Below are positions 1-7,473 of a DNA stretch of 38,591 bases, one piece after another (within the stretch, counting starts at the first letter, position 1; each line of letters opens with the position of its first letter). The DNA is from Desulforhopalus singaporensis. GTDB lineage: Bacteria > Desulfobacterota > Desulfobulbia > Desulfobulbales > Desulfocapsaceae. Made by a program: the position numbers and the translations under genes. The notes under the pieces are model-generated. The model was given only the letters and a program-made list of their open reading frames with translations, ran no database searches and was not told where the DNA came from. The stretch is taken from the NCBI RefSeq assembly GCF_900104445.1, contig NZ_FNJI01000036.1, positions 1 through 38,591 on the forward strand. Direction: 5' to 3'.

Positions 1-38
1 TAAAACGAAAGTAGTACCGGTCAAAGGAAATTTTAAAA

Positions 39-869
39 ATGGAGCAATTAAATGAGTTGGCTCTTTTCGCAGGTGCTGGTGGAGGAATACTTGGAGGCAA
101 GTTGCTCGGATGGCGTACAGTGTGCGCTGTTGAAGTCAACGCCTACGCCGCAAGCGTACTTGTCCAGCGACAAAATGACGGACTTCTCCAGCCTTTCCCG
201 GTTTGGGATGACGTTTGCACCTTTGATGGAAAGCCTTGGAACGGAATTGTTGACGTGGTTTCAGGCGGCTTTCCGTGCCAAGATATTTCGGCAGCGGGGA
301 AAGGGGCAGGGATCACAGGCGAGAGGTCTGGGTTATGGAAGGAGTTTGCGCGGATCATTCGCGAAGTGGGACCACGCTTCATCTTCGTGGAAAACTCGCC
401 AGTTCTCACTGCTAGGGGAATCGACGTCATTCTCGGGGATCTGGCCCAGATGGGGTTCGATGCGGAGTGGGGAGTGCTTTCGGCGGCAGAAGTGGGAGCA
501 CCGCACAAAAGGGACAGGATTTGGATTGTGGGCAACTCCATCGGCAACGGACGGAACTCGCGGCGGGAAAATGACGGAGAAGATGACAGGTCAATCATTG
601 CCGCAGATGGTCAACACTCCGGCAAGATGGCCAACACCATGCAGCCAGGACGCAAAAAACAGCACGCTACCTGTCTCGCAGCGAGACAGGGATTCGGTGC
701 CTGGGGAATTGCTGAGGTCGGGCGAAAAACCTGGTGGGCAACTGAACCCAACGTGGGTCGAGTGGCTCATGGGGTGGCCGCTCGGGTGGACAGACTTAAA
801 GCCATTGGAAACGGACAAGTGCCACTGTGCGCGGCAGAGGCTTTCCGTAGGCTGATTGCGAGAGATTAG
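39..869 (+). CDS. Phage DNA C5-cytosine methyltransferase
   Basis: The product transfers a methyl group from S-adenosylmethionine to C5 of cytosine in DNA. The family motifs are in order: the SAM-binding loop LFAGAGGG near residues 9-16, the catalytic GGFPCQ with Cys80, ENS at 118-120, HKRDR at 156-160, and IGNGQVPL near 257-264. At 276 residues it is short for the family, with a reduced target-recognition segment between about 165 and 245, as in phage-encoded solitary enzymes. An AAAGGA ribosome site lies upstream of the ATG. No partner endonuclease is adjacent, so protection from host restriction or a regulatory role is more likely than a restriction-modification pair. A second long frame overlaps almost the whole gene. 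Confidence 0.93.
   Translation: MEQLNELALFAGAGGGILGGKLLGWRTVCAVEVNAYAASVLVQRQNDGLLQPFPVWDDVCTFDGKPWNGIVDVVSGGFPCQDISAAGKGAGITGERSGLWKEFARIIREVGPRFIFVENSPVLTARGIDVILGDLAQMGFDAEWGVLSAAEVGAPHKRDRIWIVGNSIGNGRNSRRENDGEDDRSIIAADGQHSGKMANTMQPGRKKQHATCLAARQGFGAWGIAEVGRKTWWATEPNVGRVAHGVAARVDRLKAIGNGQVPLCAAEAFRRLIARD
52..855 (+). CDS. Overlapping reading frame inside the methyltransferase gene
   Basis: A 267-residue frame, shifted by +1, is open across nearly the whole methyltransferase gene. It starts with ATG 13 bases after the methyltransferase start. Its C-terminal part, NPTWVEWLMGWPLGWTDL near residues 232-249, is protein-like and Trp-rich. I recall very similar C-terminal strings in many phage 'hypothetical' or 'methyltransferase' entries, which would mean both frames are maintained; this is memory, not a search. 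No known domain is visible. The reverse strand is also open for 151 codons here, so base composition explains part of the openness. It may be a true overprinted gene or an artefact of a conserved DNA segment. Confidence 0.4.
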   Translation: MSWLFSQVLVEEYLEASCSDGVQCALLKSTPTPQAYLSSDKMTDFSSLSRFGMTFAPLMESLGTELLTWFQAAFRAKIFRQRGKGQGSQARGLGYGRSLRGSFAKWDHASSSWKTRQFSLLGESTSFSGIWPRWGSMRSGECFRRQKWEHRTKGTGFGLWATPSATDGTRGGKMTEKMTGQSLPQMVNTPARWPTPCSQDAKNSTLPVSQRDRDSVPGELLRSGEKPGGQLNPTWVEWLMGWPLGWTDLKPLETDKCHCARQRLSVG

Positions 870-908
870 TGTTAGGCATAGCGCAAGATAACACGACAGA
901 GGTGTGAA

Positions 909-1133
909 ATGAATTTGAAAACTATTCTGCCTGTTCTTTTATGCTTAGCTCTTATTGCTGGATGCGCAGAAGAAAAGGAGAAATCATCTGATTACGGGAA
1001 ACGCAGACACGAATTATTTACAGAATGTATGGAACTGGCATCAAAGATGCCGCGTCAATCAGATGATGATGTTGCTGACGTTGTATCTGAGTGTACCAGT
1101 GCATCATATTACATCGCAAACGGTTATGAATAA
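909..1133 (+). CDS. Small lipoprotein
   Basis: A 74-residue protein with a short basic N-terminus, a hydrophobic stretch and the lipobox LIAGC near residue 19. It should be lipid-modified and anchored in the cell envelope. The mature part is acidic and holds two further cysteines (TEC and SEC). A GAGGTG ribosome site precedes the ATG. It lies between the methyltransferase and the head genes with its own downstream terminator, so it may be an accessory gene (moron) expressed apart from the late operon, perhaps from the prophage. No family is recognised. Confidence 0.7.
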   Translation: MNLKTILPVLLCLALIAGCAEEKEKSSDYGKRRHELFTECMELASKMPRQSDDDVADVVSECTSASYYIANGYE

Positions 1134-1317
1134 CTGATACCACGACAAGACGAAAGTATTTTTTTGATATCGGTGTGGTCCGCCGCTGAAGGACAAGTCG
1201 TCGGGGCGGTCCCGGCGCATATCGGGCAGAAAACGATTGAGTGAACTTGACTTCTCTTTGCCCGATTTGTTGAAAGCAGGTCTGGCATTGCCTGCGCAGA
1301 GAAATAATGCTATTTCA

Positions 1318-1358
1318 GCGGTCCGGATCCCTGCCAAAATCCGGGCCGCTTTTTTTTT
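1318..1358 (+). terminator. Intrinsic terminator upstream of head genes
   Basis: GCGGTCCGGAT pairs with ATCCGGGCCGC (one G-U pair) across a 10-base loop and is followed by nine T residues. This is a strong rho-independent terminator. It closes transcription from the lipoprotein side before the late head operon. Confidence 0.9.
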
Positions 1359-1444
1359 ATGAAAACATATGTACCGAACTAAAGCGGCCATTGTCGCTAT
1401 TCCTGACCGTCTGTTTATTTTTACATCATTATAAATAGCAAACC

Positions 1445-1498
1445 TCGTGCCAGTGCACGAAGCTGACTACCACCAGTGGTAATATACCACCTGTGGTA
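1445..1498. promoter_or_regulatory. Three consecutive short dyads, operator-like
   Basis: TCGTGC-CAGT-GCACGA at 1445-1460 is followed by two near-identical 14-base palindromes, TACCACCAGTGGTA (1468-1481) and TACCACCTGTGGTA (1485-1498), 17 bases centre to centre. A further TACCACAA half-site lies near 1515-1522 after a poly-T run. The spacing and repetition suggest a protein-binding operator or an RNA structure ahead of the head operon. No matching regulator is identified. Confidence 0.4.
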
Positions 1499-1589
1499 TC
1501 GGCACTCTTTTTTTACCACAATTTGTCGCCTATTCTTTCTCCAACGGAAGCAACGTTTTGCACCTTGGAGAAAAGAGAAGAGAGAAATC

Positions 1590-1814
1590 ATGGCGACACT
1601 CGCAGAATTACAGACACGGTTGGATCTATACAAAGATGCTGAGATCAAGGTGCTCGAAGGCAACCAGTCTTGGTCGAGCCCTGATGGCATGACCTATACC
1701 CGGGCAAATATCAACGCCCTGCAGCGGTGTATCAGCAATCTCGAGGCACAGATAGCAATCCTTGACGGCTCTGATTATATGGCAGAGCCGTTTGTTTTTG
1801 GAGGGCGGCGTTGA
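1590..1814 (+). CDS. gpW-like / DUF6148-type head-tail joining protein
   Basis: A 74-residue protein that begins MATLAELQTRLDLYKDAE, then has a hydrophilic turn (SWSSPDGMTYTRANI), a second helix and a short tail. This is the usual pattern of small gpW/DUF6148 proteins found just before the portal gene, thought to sit at the portal or neck. I chose the ATG at 1590 over an upstream in-frame ATG because AGAGAAGAGAG precedes it and the extra N-terminus would not fit the family. The stop overlaps the portal ATG by one base, so translation is probably coupled. Confidence 0.75.
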   Translation: MATLAELQTRLDLYKDAEIKVLEGNQSWSSPDGMTYTRANINALQRCISNLEAQIAILDGSDYMAEPFVFGGRR

Positions 1815-3382
1815 TGTCAGGTGACAAAACAACCATCACCCGCAAGATCTACGACCGGTATACCTCAATTATCGGCGGGGCGTTGAACATGATATCCCCG
1901 TCATTTGCCGGGCGGTGGGTTTATGGCCGTAATATGTACCGTGCATTTACAGCCGGATCCACCGCAGATGCAGACCGAAACTTTAATCCACGGCTGCGAT
2001 CAGGTGATGCCAACGTCAAAAAAGCCTACAAACTGGTTGCTGCCAGATGCCGAGACCAGGCGGAAAACAACCCGCTTATAGCCGGCGCACTGCGGCGAAT
2101 ATGTGACAATGTGGTCCGCGCAGGCATCATGCCGAAATTCAAATTCAGAAAGGCTGACGGAAGGCTTGACCGAAAAGCCAACAAGGAATGGCGTCATAGG
2201 TTTCTGCGCTGGGCAAAATATTGCGAAATCACCGGCCATGAGACCTATGGCGGAACCCAGCGACTCGGTCTCCTGCATATGTGGATGGACGGTCAGTATT
2301 TTATCCACAGGGTATACGATACCTCGCGTCCTGGTATCGTTCCGTTAAGGCTCGAGCTGCTGGAGTTTGACCAACTCGACGCATTGGTCGACGGCCAATT
2401 GTCAAATGGCAATGTCGCTCGCAAAGGCATCGAATACGATAAATCCACAGGAAGGCCGCTCTTTTACCATTTCCTCGACCATCATCCTGGAGACTATCTC
2501 GCTCTTGGCAGAAGATCGACCAGTCGGCGTATTCCAGCAGCAGACATTATCCATGTCTGGGACCGGCGGCGTATTTCGCAATATTCCGGTATTGCCTGGC
2601 TTGTAGCAGTTGTTATGGAATCTTACCGCATGGAGGATTTCCGGCATATCACCCATGACGCTGCCAGAACACAGGCAGCATTTGTTGCCTTTTTGAAATC
2701 ATCAATGCCTGGTTTTAACCTCGGTGGCGGGCTGACGCTTGGCGGGCAGTCCAGTCCGGCAACACCGGCAGACACCGGCACCAAGGACGCGCCGAAAGAG
2801 ATCATCTCAAATATTGTCCAGAAACTGCCGCCCGGGACCGATGTCCAGATGAACGCCCCGACTCAGCCAGGCGCTAATTATGAGCCGTTTACAAAGGACT
2901 CTGCGCGGTATCAGTCGGCAGGGATAGGCATGTCATTTGAAGCTTATACCAATAACTATACAGATGCATCTTATGCTTCGGCCAGGTCTGGATCGCTTGA
3001 GGAGAGGCTTTCCTATCGCGGACAGCAGCAGTTCCTAGAGGAACAGCCGAATCGCGGAGTTGTTGCCTGGTTTATCGAGGCAGCCTATCTGGCCGGCATG
3101 AATCCGACGCCAATGCCTGGTTATGCAAAAGATCCAGATTTCTATCATGAGATGGCCGAAGGGCAGTTTCCAGGTTGGCACTGGGTTGACCCAAATGCCG
3201 ATGCCAAGGCTGCTGAAAAACTTATCGAACTCACCCTTGACACCCATCGCAACCAGTCAGCATCTAGGGGGCTTGATTGGGACGACGTCATCGACGACGC
3301 AATAGAGGAAGAGGAACAACTCATAAAACTTGCCGAGCTGCGCCGTAAGCGGCTTGGAATTAACGAAGGTGCCGAGGAGTAA
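1814..3382 (+). CDS. Portal protein, lambda gpB-like family
   Basis: A 522-residue portal, of the usual length for the lambda-type portal family. It would form the ring at the head vertex through which DNA is packed and to which the tail connects. Typical segments are NNPLIAGALRRICDNVVRAG near residue 90, the aromatic/Arg-rich RHITHDAARTQAAFVAF near 280, and TKDSARYQSAGIGMSFEAYTNNYTDASYASAR near 360-390, a hallmark of the family. The ATG at 1814 overlaps the previous stop; a TTG three bases earlier is less likely. A protease and a capsid gene follow directly. Confidence 0.9.
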   Translation: MSGDKTTITRKIYDRYTSIIGGALNMISPSFAGRWVYGRNMYRAFTAGSTADADRNFNPRLRSGDANVKKAYKLVAARCRDQAENNPLIAGALRRICDNVVRAGIMPKFKFRKADGRLDRKANKEWRHRFLRWAKYCEITGHETYGGTQRLGLLHMWMDGQYFIHRVYDTSRPGIVPLRLELLEFDQLDALVDGQLSNGNVARKGIEYDKSTGRPLFYHFLDHHPGDYLALGRRSTSRRIPAADIIHVWDRRRISQYSGIAWLVAVVMESYRMEDFRHITHDAARTQAAFVAFLKSSMPGFNLGGGLTLGGQSSPATPADTGTKDAPKEIISNIVQKLPPGTDVQMNAPTQPGANYEPFTKDSARYQSAGIGMSFEAYTNNYTDASYASARSGSLEERLSYRGQQQFLEEQPNRGVVAWFIEAAYLAGMNPTPMPGYAKDPDFYHEMAEGQFPGWHWVDPNADAKAAEKLIELTLDTHRNQSASRGLDWDDVIDDAIEEEEQLIKLAELRRKRLGINEGAEE

Positions 3383-3384
3383 CT

Positions 3385-4023
3385 ATGCCTTTTCTGCAGA
3401 GAAAACAGAGCACACCACATTATAAGCTCCGCTCGGAGATTGAGCAGCTGCTGCGCACTGCTGGCATCCATACCGGTATGTGGGCCAGATCAGGCAATCT
3501 CCAGGAATCTAAGCGGGCAACGCCAACCGAGGACGGCGGGTTTGAGTGGGTACTCACAACCGAAAAACCTACTCTTGTCTGGGATTGGAAGCGGTGGGAG
3601 TTTGTCTATGAAGTGCTGCTGGCTGACGGCATGCTTGTTCCTGCCAACGGTCAAGTTGTGCTGCTCGACTCTCATTCCAGGTACTCGGTAAAGGATGTTC
3701 TCGGTCATGTCCGTGATTTCAGTGAGACTGACGCAGGAGAATATGCGGCCAGGTCAGGTATCGTCTATTTCGCCGAAGATGCTGACAGCCAGGCGGCTAA
3801 ACAAAAAGTAGAGGGCCGTCATATCACTGACGGCTCAGTCGGCTACAAGCAGATCAAGTCGATCTGGATCCCAGAGGGCGACGAGGCCTCTGTACGCGGC
3901 CGGACCTTTGAGGGGCCGCTGCGGGTGACCTATGAATGGTCGCTAATGGAATTTTCAATCACCCCGATCGGCGCCGACGTGTTGGCGAAGGTCAGGGACT
4001 TACACTCGCTGTGCGGCGCATAG
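3385..4023 (+). CDS. Prohead maturation protease, U35-like
   Basis: A 212-residue protein in the standard place between portal and capsid genes. LLDSHSRYSVKDVLGHVRDF near residue 95 and WSLMEFSITPIGAD near 190 match the HK97/U35-type prohead protease pattern, in which a His and a Ser form the catalytic core. It would cut the scaffold part of the capsid precursor during head maturation. It lies three bases after the portal stop. The family call rests on motif pattern and gene order. Confidence 0.8.
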   Translation: MPFLQRKQSTPHYKLRSEIEQLLRTAGIHTGMWARSGNLQESKRATPTEDGGFEWVLTTEKPTLVWDWKRWEFVYEVLLADGMLVPANGQVVLLDSHSRYSVKDVLGHVRDFSETDAGEYAARSGIVYFAEDADSQAAKQKVEGRHITDGSVGYKQIKSIWIPEGDEASVRGRTFEGPLRVTYEWSLMEFSITPIGADVLAKVRDLHSLCGA

Positions 4024-4065
4024 CCCGCCAAACAAGACAATCCCAGCCATAAAAGGAGAAAAGGG

Positions 4066-5619
4066 ATGAATCCAAAACTTTTAGCATTCTTGAGAGAAAA
4101 CGGGCTCCGGGCCGACGCAACTGAGCAGGAGGCATGGGACTATTACGACAAACTAAAGGAAGATGGTGTAGACCTGCCTGGAATAGATCCAGGACAACGT
4201 GCTGCAGCGCCTGCTAATGGTGCAGGTAATGGGGAAGGTAATACTACACACGCAGCAGCAGGTAATGGTGGTGGAGAAGGTCGTCGTACCTATAGCCAGG
4301 AGGAACTCGAGGCAATCGTTGAGCAGCGCACAGTTCAGGCAATGGGCCGTGAGGCAACCAGGCGTGCCTCTGTGCAGGAGCTTATAGATGTAGCCGGAGT
4401 CGGTGATCTAGACGGCGGAGCCTTTGCCAGGTCGCTGCTCGATAATCCTGATGTCAGTCGTGAGCGGGCATCAGATCTTATATTTACCGAGCTAAAAAAG
4501 CGCAATGTGCCAATCGGCACAGGCGCCCATGTTGGCACCGAGGCGCCGGAGAAACTGCGTGCGGCTATCACCGATGGGCTTTTGATGCGCCAGGGGATTC
4601 CGGTTGCAGAACCGGCAGCTGGCGCACGTGATTTTCGCGGGCGCTCAATGATCGAGATCTGCCGCGAGCTGCTCGAGGCAAGCGGCGTCAACTGTCGCTC
4701 CATGTCCAGGATGGATATCGCCGGTCGGGCTATCGCCTCCACTTCCACCTCTGACTTTGCCAATATCTTTTCCTCCCTGGTTGGTCGCTCATTGATGCGC
4801 GCCTATGATGAATGGCCGTCAACCTGGCGGCCATTCGTGGCAATCACTGGGGCAAACGATTTTCGTGATATCCATGCGGTGAAGCTCTCTGGTGCGCCTG
4901 ATCTGCAGGGAATCAGCGAGAACGGCGAATACAAGACGGCAATATTCTCGGATGCAAAGGAGAGCTACAGGGTGATCACCAAGGGAATACGGGTGCCGCT
5001 TACCCGCACGATGATCATCAATGACGACCTTCGGGCCTTTACCAGGGTTCCGCAGCTCTTTGGCGTTGCAGCACGGCGCATGGAGTCGGCGGCTGTCTAC
5101 TCGCTGATCAACACCAACGGCGCCATGTCCGACGGCACAGCCCTCTATCATGCCGATCATTCCAATCTGGCTGCATCAGGCGGGGCTCTCAGCTCCACCA
5201 CCTTGGGCGCTGGCCGGGCTGCAATGCGCAAGCAGACCGGGTTGGATGGTGAGTCAATCGACGTGATTCCGGCATTCCTTTTGACTCCGGTGGCTCTGGA
5301 GACAACTGCCGAGGTCCTTCTCCGCTCAACGGCTCTGCCCGACGATAACAAGTCTGCAGGCGTCTATAATCCATGGGCAGGCAAACTGACGCCGATCTCT
5401 GATCCGCTGCTCGATGCCACCAGTGCAACCGCTTGGTATCTCTTTGCCCATCCCAACCAGGTGCCGGTTATCGAGGCCGCGTATCTGGAGGGTGAAGAGC
5501 AACCCTATGTCGAGGAGCAGGTGGATTTTAACTCAGACGCGCTGATTATCAAGGTCCGTCATGACTTCGGTGCTGGGGTTGTTGACCACCCAGGTACCTA
5601 CAAAAACGCCGGCGCGTAA
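4066..5619 (+). CDS. Major capsid protein with N-terminal scaffold-like region
   Basis: A 517-residue protein. Residues 1-45 form a charged helix region, 46-75 are rich in Ala, Gly and Asn, and up to about 200 the sequence is helical and charged as in a scaffold or delta domain. From about 215 the sequence resembles the Mu gpT-like / HK97-fold capsid: LVGRSLMRAYDEW, a MESAAVYSLI helix, ALYHADHSNLA, and a C-terminal IIKVRHDFGAGVVDHPGTYKN. The neighbouring protease probably removes the N-terminal part. AAGGAG lies nine bases before the ATG. This should be the most abundant structural protein. Confidence 0.88.
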   Translation: MNPKLLAFLRENGLRADATEQEAWDYYDKLKEDGVDLPGIDPGQRAAAPANGAGNGEGNTTHAAAGNGGGEGRRTYSQEELEAIVEQRTVQAMGREATRRASVQELIDVAGVGDLDGGAFARSLLDNPDVSRERASDLIFTELKKRNVPIGTGAHVGTEAPEKLRAAITDGLLMRQGIPVAEPAAGARDFRGRSMIEICRELLEASGVNCRSMSRMDIAGRAIASTSTSDFANIFSSLVGRSLMRAYDEWPSTWRPFVAITGANDFRDIHAVKLSGAPDLQGISENGEYKTAIFSDAKESYRVITKGIRVPLTRTMIINDDLRAFTRVPQLFGVAARRMESAAVYSLINTNGAMSDGTALYHADHSNLAASGGALSSTTLGAGRAAMRKQTGLDGESIDVIPAFLLTPVALETTAEVLLRSTALPDDNKSAGVYNPWAGKLTPISDPLLDATSATAWYLFAHPNQVPVIEAAYLEGEEQPYVEEQVDFNSDALIIKVRHDFGAGVVDHPGTYKNAGA

Positions 5620-5711
5620 TTGACACATAGCGGATTGTAACTGACGCATAGATAGCCGGTCCGTAATTCGTGCCGGCTTATGAAGAAACATAGAAAAAAA
5701 GGAATTTTATC
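5620..5711 (+). other. Capsid-decoration intergenic with imperfect direct repeat
   Basis: GTAATTGACACATAG is followed about 20 bases later by GTAACTGACGCATAG, and then by GCCGG...CCGGC around a short loop. The spacer contains a TTGACA hexamer at 5620-5625 but no good -10 at the right distance. It may be an RNA-processing or expression-tuning element between two highly expressed structural genes. Confidence 0.3.
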
Positions 5712-6041
5712 ATGGCTACAAATCATGTGCAAAAAGGCAATGTAATGACCTGGACCAACGGTACCAGTGCCGACGTAGCGGCTGGAGATGTGGTCGAGGT
5801 TGGTACCCTTATCGGTGTGGCCCTAGGGGATATCGCTGACGGTGCAGAAGGTGAGGTTGCAATTGCTGAGGTGTGGACCTTGCCCAAGGAGGCTCCGCTG
5901 GTGATAAGCCAGGGCGACCAGGTTTACTGGGACGATACCGCAGGAGAGATCGACAAGACAGATACCAATACTGCTGCTGGAAAGGCCTTTGCCGATGCTG
6001 CCAGTGCAGCCACCACGGTCAAGGTTTTGCTTAACGTTTAA
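5712..6041 (+). CDS. Capsid decoration protein, DUF2190-like
   Basis: A 109-residue all-beta protein. MATNHVQKGNVMTWTN at the start, then GDVVEVGTLIGVALGDIADGAEGEVAIAEVWTLPK and DQVYWDDTAGEI, fit DUF2190 proteins, which occur just after the capsid gene and are thought to stud or cement the shell. The pattern of length, start and position is typical. A purine-rich AAAAAAGGAA precedes the ATG. Confidence 0.85.
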   Translation: MATNHVQKGNVMTWTNGTSADVAAGDVVEVGTLIGVALGDIADGAEGEVAIAEVWTLPKEAPLVISQGDQVYWDDTAGEIDKTDTNTAAGKAFADAASAATTVKVLLNV

Positions 6042-6047
6042 TCGTCC

Positions 6048-6344
6048 ATGACCACCGAGCTGGAATATATGGTTGCCGATACTGAAAGTGAGTTGGCGAG
6101 AACCGGAATAGACAAGGAAATTGACGGTGTTCCCATCAAAGCTTTTGTCTCTCATGTTGAACTTGAAAGCGCTGATTTTGAGTTAACGAACGTGTACCGG
6201 GAAAAGCTTTATCACAAGCCTGGGGCAATAGATGAAAAAGTTCCGGAACAGACTGTTGATATTGACGGCGACCGGTGGACTGTTATCTCCCACCGGTCAG
6301 GTATGATTCTGTCATGCCTCACTGTTGAGAGGTCGGTCGGATGA
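6048..6344 (+). CDS. Head-tail connector (head completion) protein
   Basis: A 98-residue protein following the decoration gene by six bases. Its position and size fit a head completion or stopper protein of the lambda FII / HK97 gp7 type. IDGDRWTVISHRSGMILSCLTVER near the C-terminus resembles the final beta strands of such proteins. The family is inferred from order more than from sequence. It overlaps the next gene through ATGA. Confidence 0.55.
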   Translation: MTTELEYMVADTESELARTGIDKEIDGVPIKAFVSHVELESADFELTNVYREKLYHKPGAIDEKVPEQTVDIDGDRWTVISHRSGMILSCLTVERSVG

Positions 6345-6976
6345 TAACGTTTCATGGCGACATAGACGAGTTACGCAGGCTGACAAAAGGTATTGCAGCG
6401 GCGGAGCCTGCGTTGGAGAAAGCAACTGTTTCAGCGTTGAACAAGTCGATTGTTTCAACCAGGGCGTATGGTGTGAAGCTTGTTGCCAGGGATTATGCGG
6501 TCACTCAGAAAGCGGTCCGTAAGGAGCTGAAAATATACAGGGCAAACCTGCATAGAAAGCAGGCTTCCATTGTCGGTTCAGGTTCGCCTGGCATACCGCT
6601 CTATCAGTTTCGCCCAACTCCTAGGCGCGTTCCTTCAACAAAGCGTCTCAAGAGCGGCGGTTACTCACCGAAAGAGGGTATCAAGGTGATGATCCGTCGT
6701 GGTTCCAGGAAGGTCGTAAAAGGTGCGTTTATCGCCGAGACAGAGTCTGGGCATATCGGAGTTTTTAAGCGTCGCGAGCGTGGACTCGGTAACTGGTGGA
6801 ACGCTTTCAGAAAGAACCGGATAGAGAAAATGTTTGGTCCGTCCCCGCTGCGAATTCTCGACAGTGAACATTATTACGAGAAACTGGACAACTACACTGA
6901 AGAAATCATGGATAAAAACATGGCTCATGAAGCCGATTATTTTCTGAAAAAAGCTGGGGTGATTTTCAATGTTTGA
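6341..6976 (+). CDS. Minor tail protein Z-like
   Basis: A 211-residue basic protein that resembles prophage minor tail protein Z (GPZ). The N-terminal helix (AAEPALEKATVSALNKSI) is followed by many Arg/Lys residues, a VFKRRERG segment and a C-terminal acidic helix with LDNYTEEIMDKNMAHEADYF. In lambda-like phages Z acts at the tail end that joins the head. It overlaps both neighbours (ATGA at the start, eight bases at the end), which supports coupled translation. Confidence 0.7.
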   Translation: MITFHGDIDELRRLTKGIAAAEPALEKATVSALNKSIVSTRAYGVKLVARDYAVTQKAVRKELKIYRANLHRKQASIVGSGSPGIPLYQFRPTPRRVPSTKRLKSGGYSPKEGIKVMIRRGSRKVVKGAFIAETESGHIGVFKRRERGLGNWWNAFRKNRIEKMFGPSPLRILDSEHYYEKLDNYTEEIMDKNMAHEADYFLKKAGVIFNV

Positions 6977-7448
6977 TGCTCTCGACAAGGTAGTCGACAG
7001 ATGGGGTGAAATACTGAACGGGGCTGTATTTGAGTCTCCGTCAGGTGTGTCGCGGGAGATGCGGATCATTGTCTCAGGTCTGGATTCAAAACGTATGCCG
7101 GGGATGAATGGGAACGATTATCCATTCACTCAGTTCCGGATCGTTGGCGGCGATGATGGCTCTAACAGTTCAAAATTCAGCATCATTATTGTTGCCGGGC
7201 TGTATGTGAACCCTGACACTGACGGAGATGGAGATATAGATACCGATGATGCCCAGACCGCTTCGGCGAAGACATTGATTCAACAGATTGTATCAAATAT
7301 CAGGGCATTGGGTCGTGATGGAAATTACAGCCCGTATTCCTTGGAAGGGCTCAAGTGGCAGATTGGAGATCAGGAAGGCAGCCATCCAGGGCCGGATCTT
7401 TATGTTGTGGCAGCTGAGTTGCTGTTTTCTCAGGAGCCTATTTTTTAA
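6969..7448 (+). CDS. Tail terminator / completion protein with calcium-loop-like insert
   Basis: A 159-residue protein in the slot of lambda gpU-like tail terminators, just before the tail tube gene. DYPFTQFRIVGGDDG and a final VVAAELLFSQEPIF fit this kind of protein. Residues near 79-90, DTDGDGDIDTDD, match the 12-residue EF-hand/dockerin calcium-binding loop (acidic residues at 1, 3, 5, 9 and 12, Gly at 6, Ile at 8), which is unusual here. A GGGGTG ribosome site precedes the ATG inside the previous gene. Confidence 0.6.
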   Translation: MFDALDKVVDRWGEILNGAVFESPSGVSREMRIIVSGLDSKRMPGMNGNDYPFTQFRIVGGDDGSNSSKFSIIIVAGLYVNPDTDGDGDIDTDDAQTASAKTLIQQIVSNIRALGRDGNYSPYSLEGLKWQIGDQEGSHPGPDLYVVAAELLFSQEPIF

Positions 7449-7473
7449 CTGAAACACACAAAAGAGGTTTGTT

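Larger units (their letters stand above)
1134..1589. other. Non-coding block before the head operon
   Basis: No convincing gene is seen in these 456 bases. The first half can form several hairpins: CCGCC with GGCGG near 1180-1220, and ATCGGGCA at 1218-1225 with TGCCCGAT near 1259-1266. It ends in an intrinsic terminator. The second half contains three short dyads in a row and a poly-T run. Short frames on both strands here lack ribosome sites and sensible protein composition. The block could be the 3' end of the lipoprotein transcript, a separate small RNA, and the control region of the head operon. Confidence 0.5.

Noticed and set aside
143-598. Minus-strand frame inside the methyltransferase gene
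   Set aside because: No start context and no recognisable protein character. It fits composition-driven openness; the plus-strand +1 frame was kept because of its conserved-looking C-terminus.
5620-5660. A sigma-70 promoter before the decoration protein gene
   Set aside because: TTGACA is present but no acceptable -10 hexamer lies at 16-18 bases; the imperfect direct repeat is the better description.
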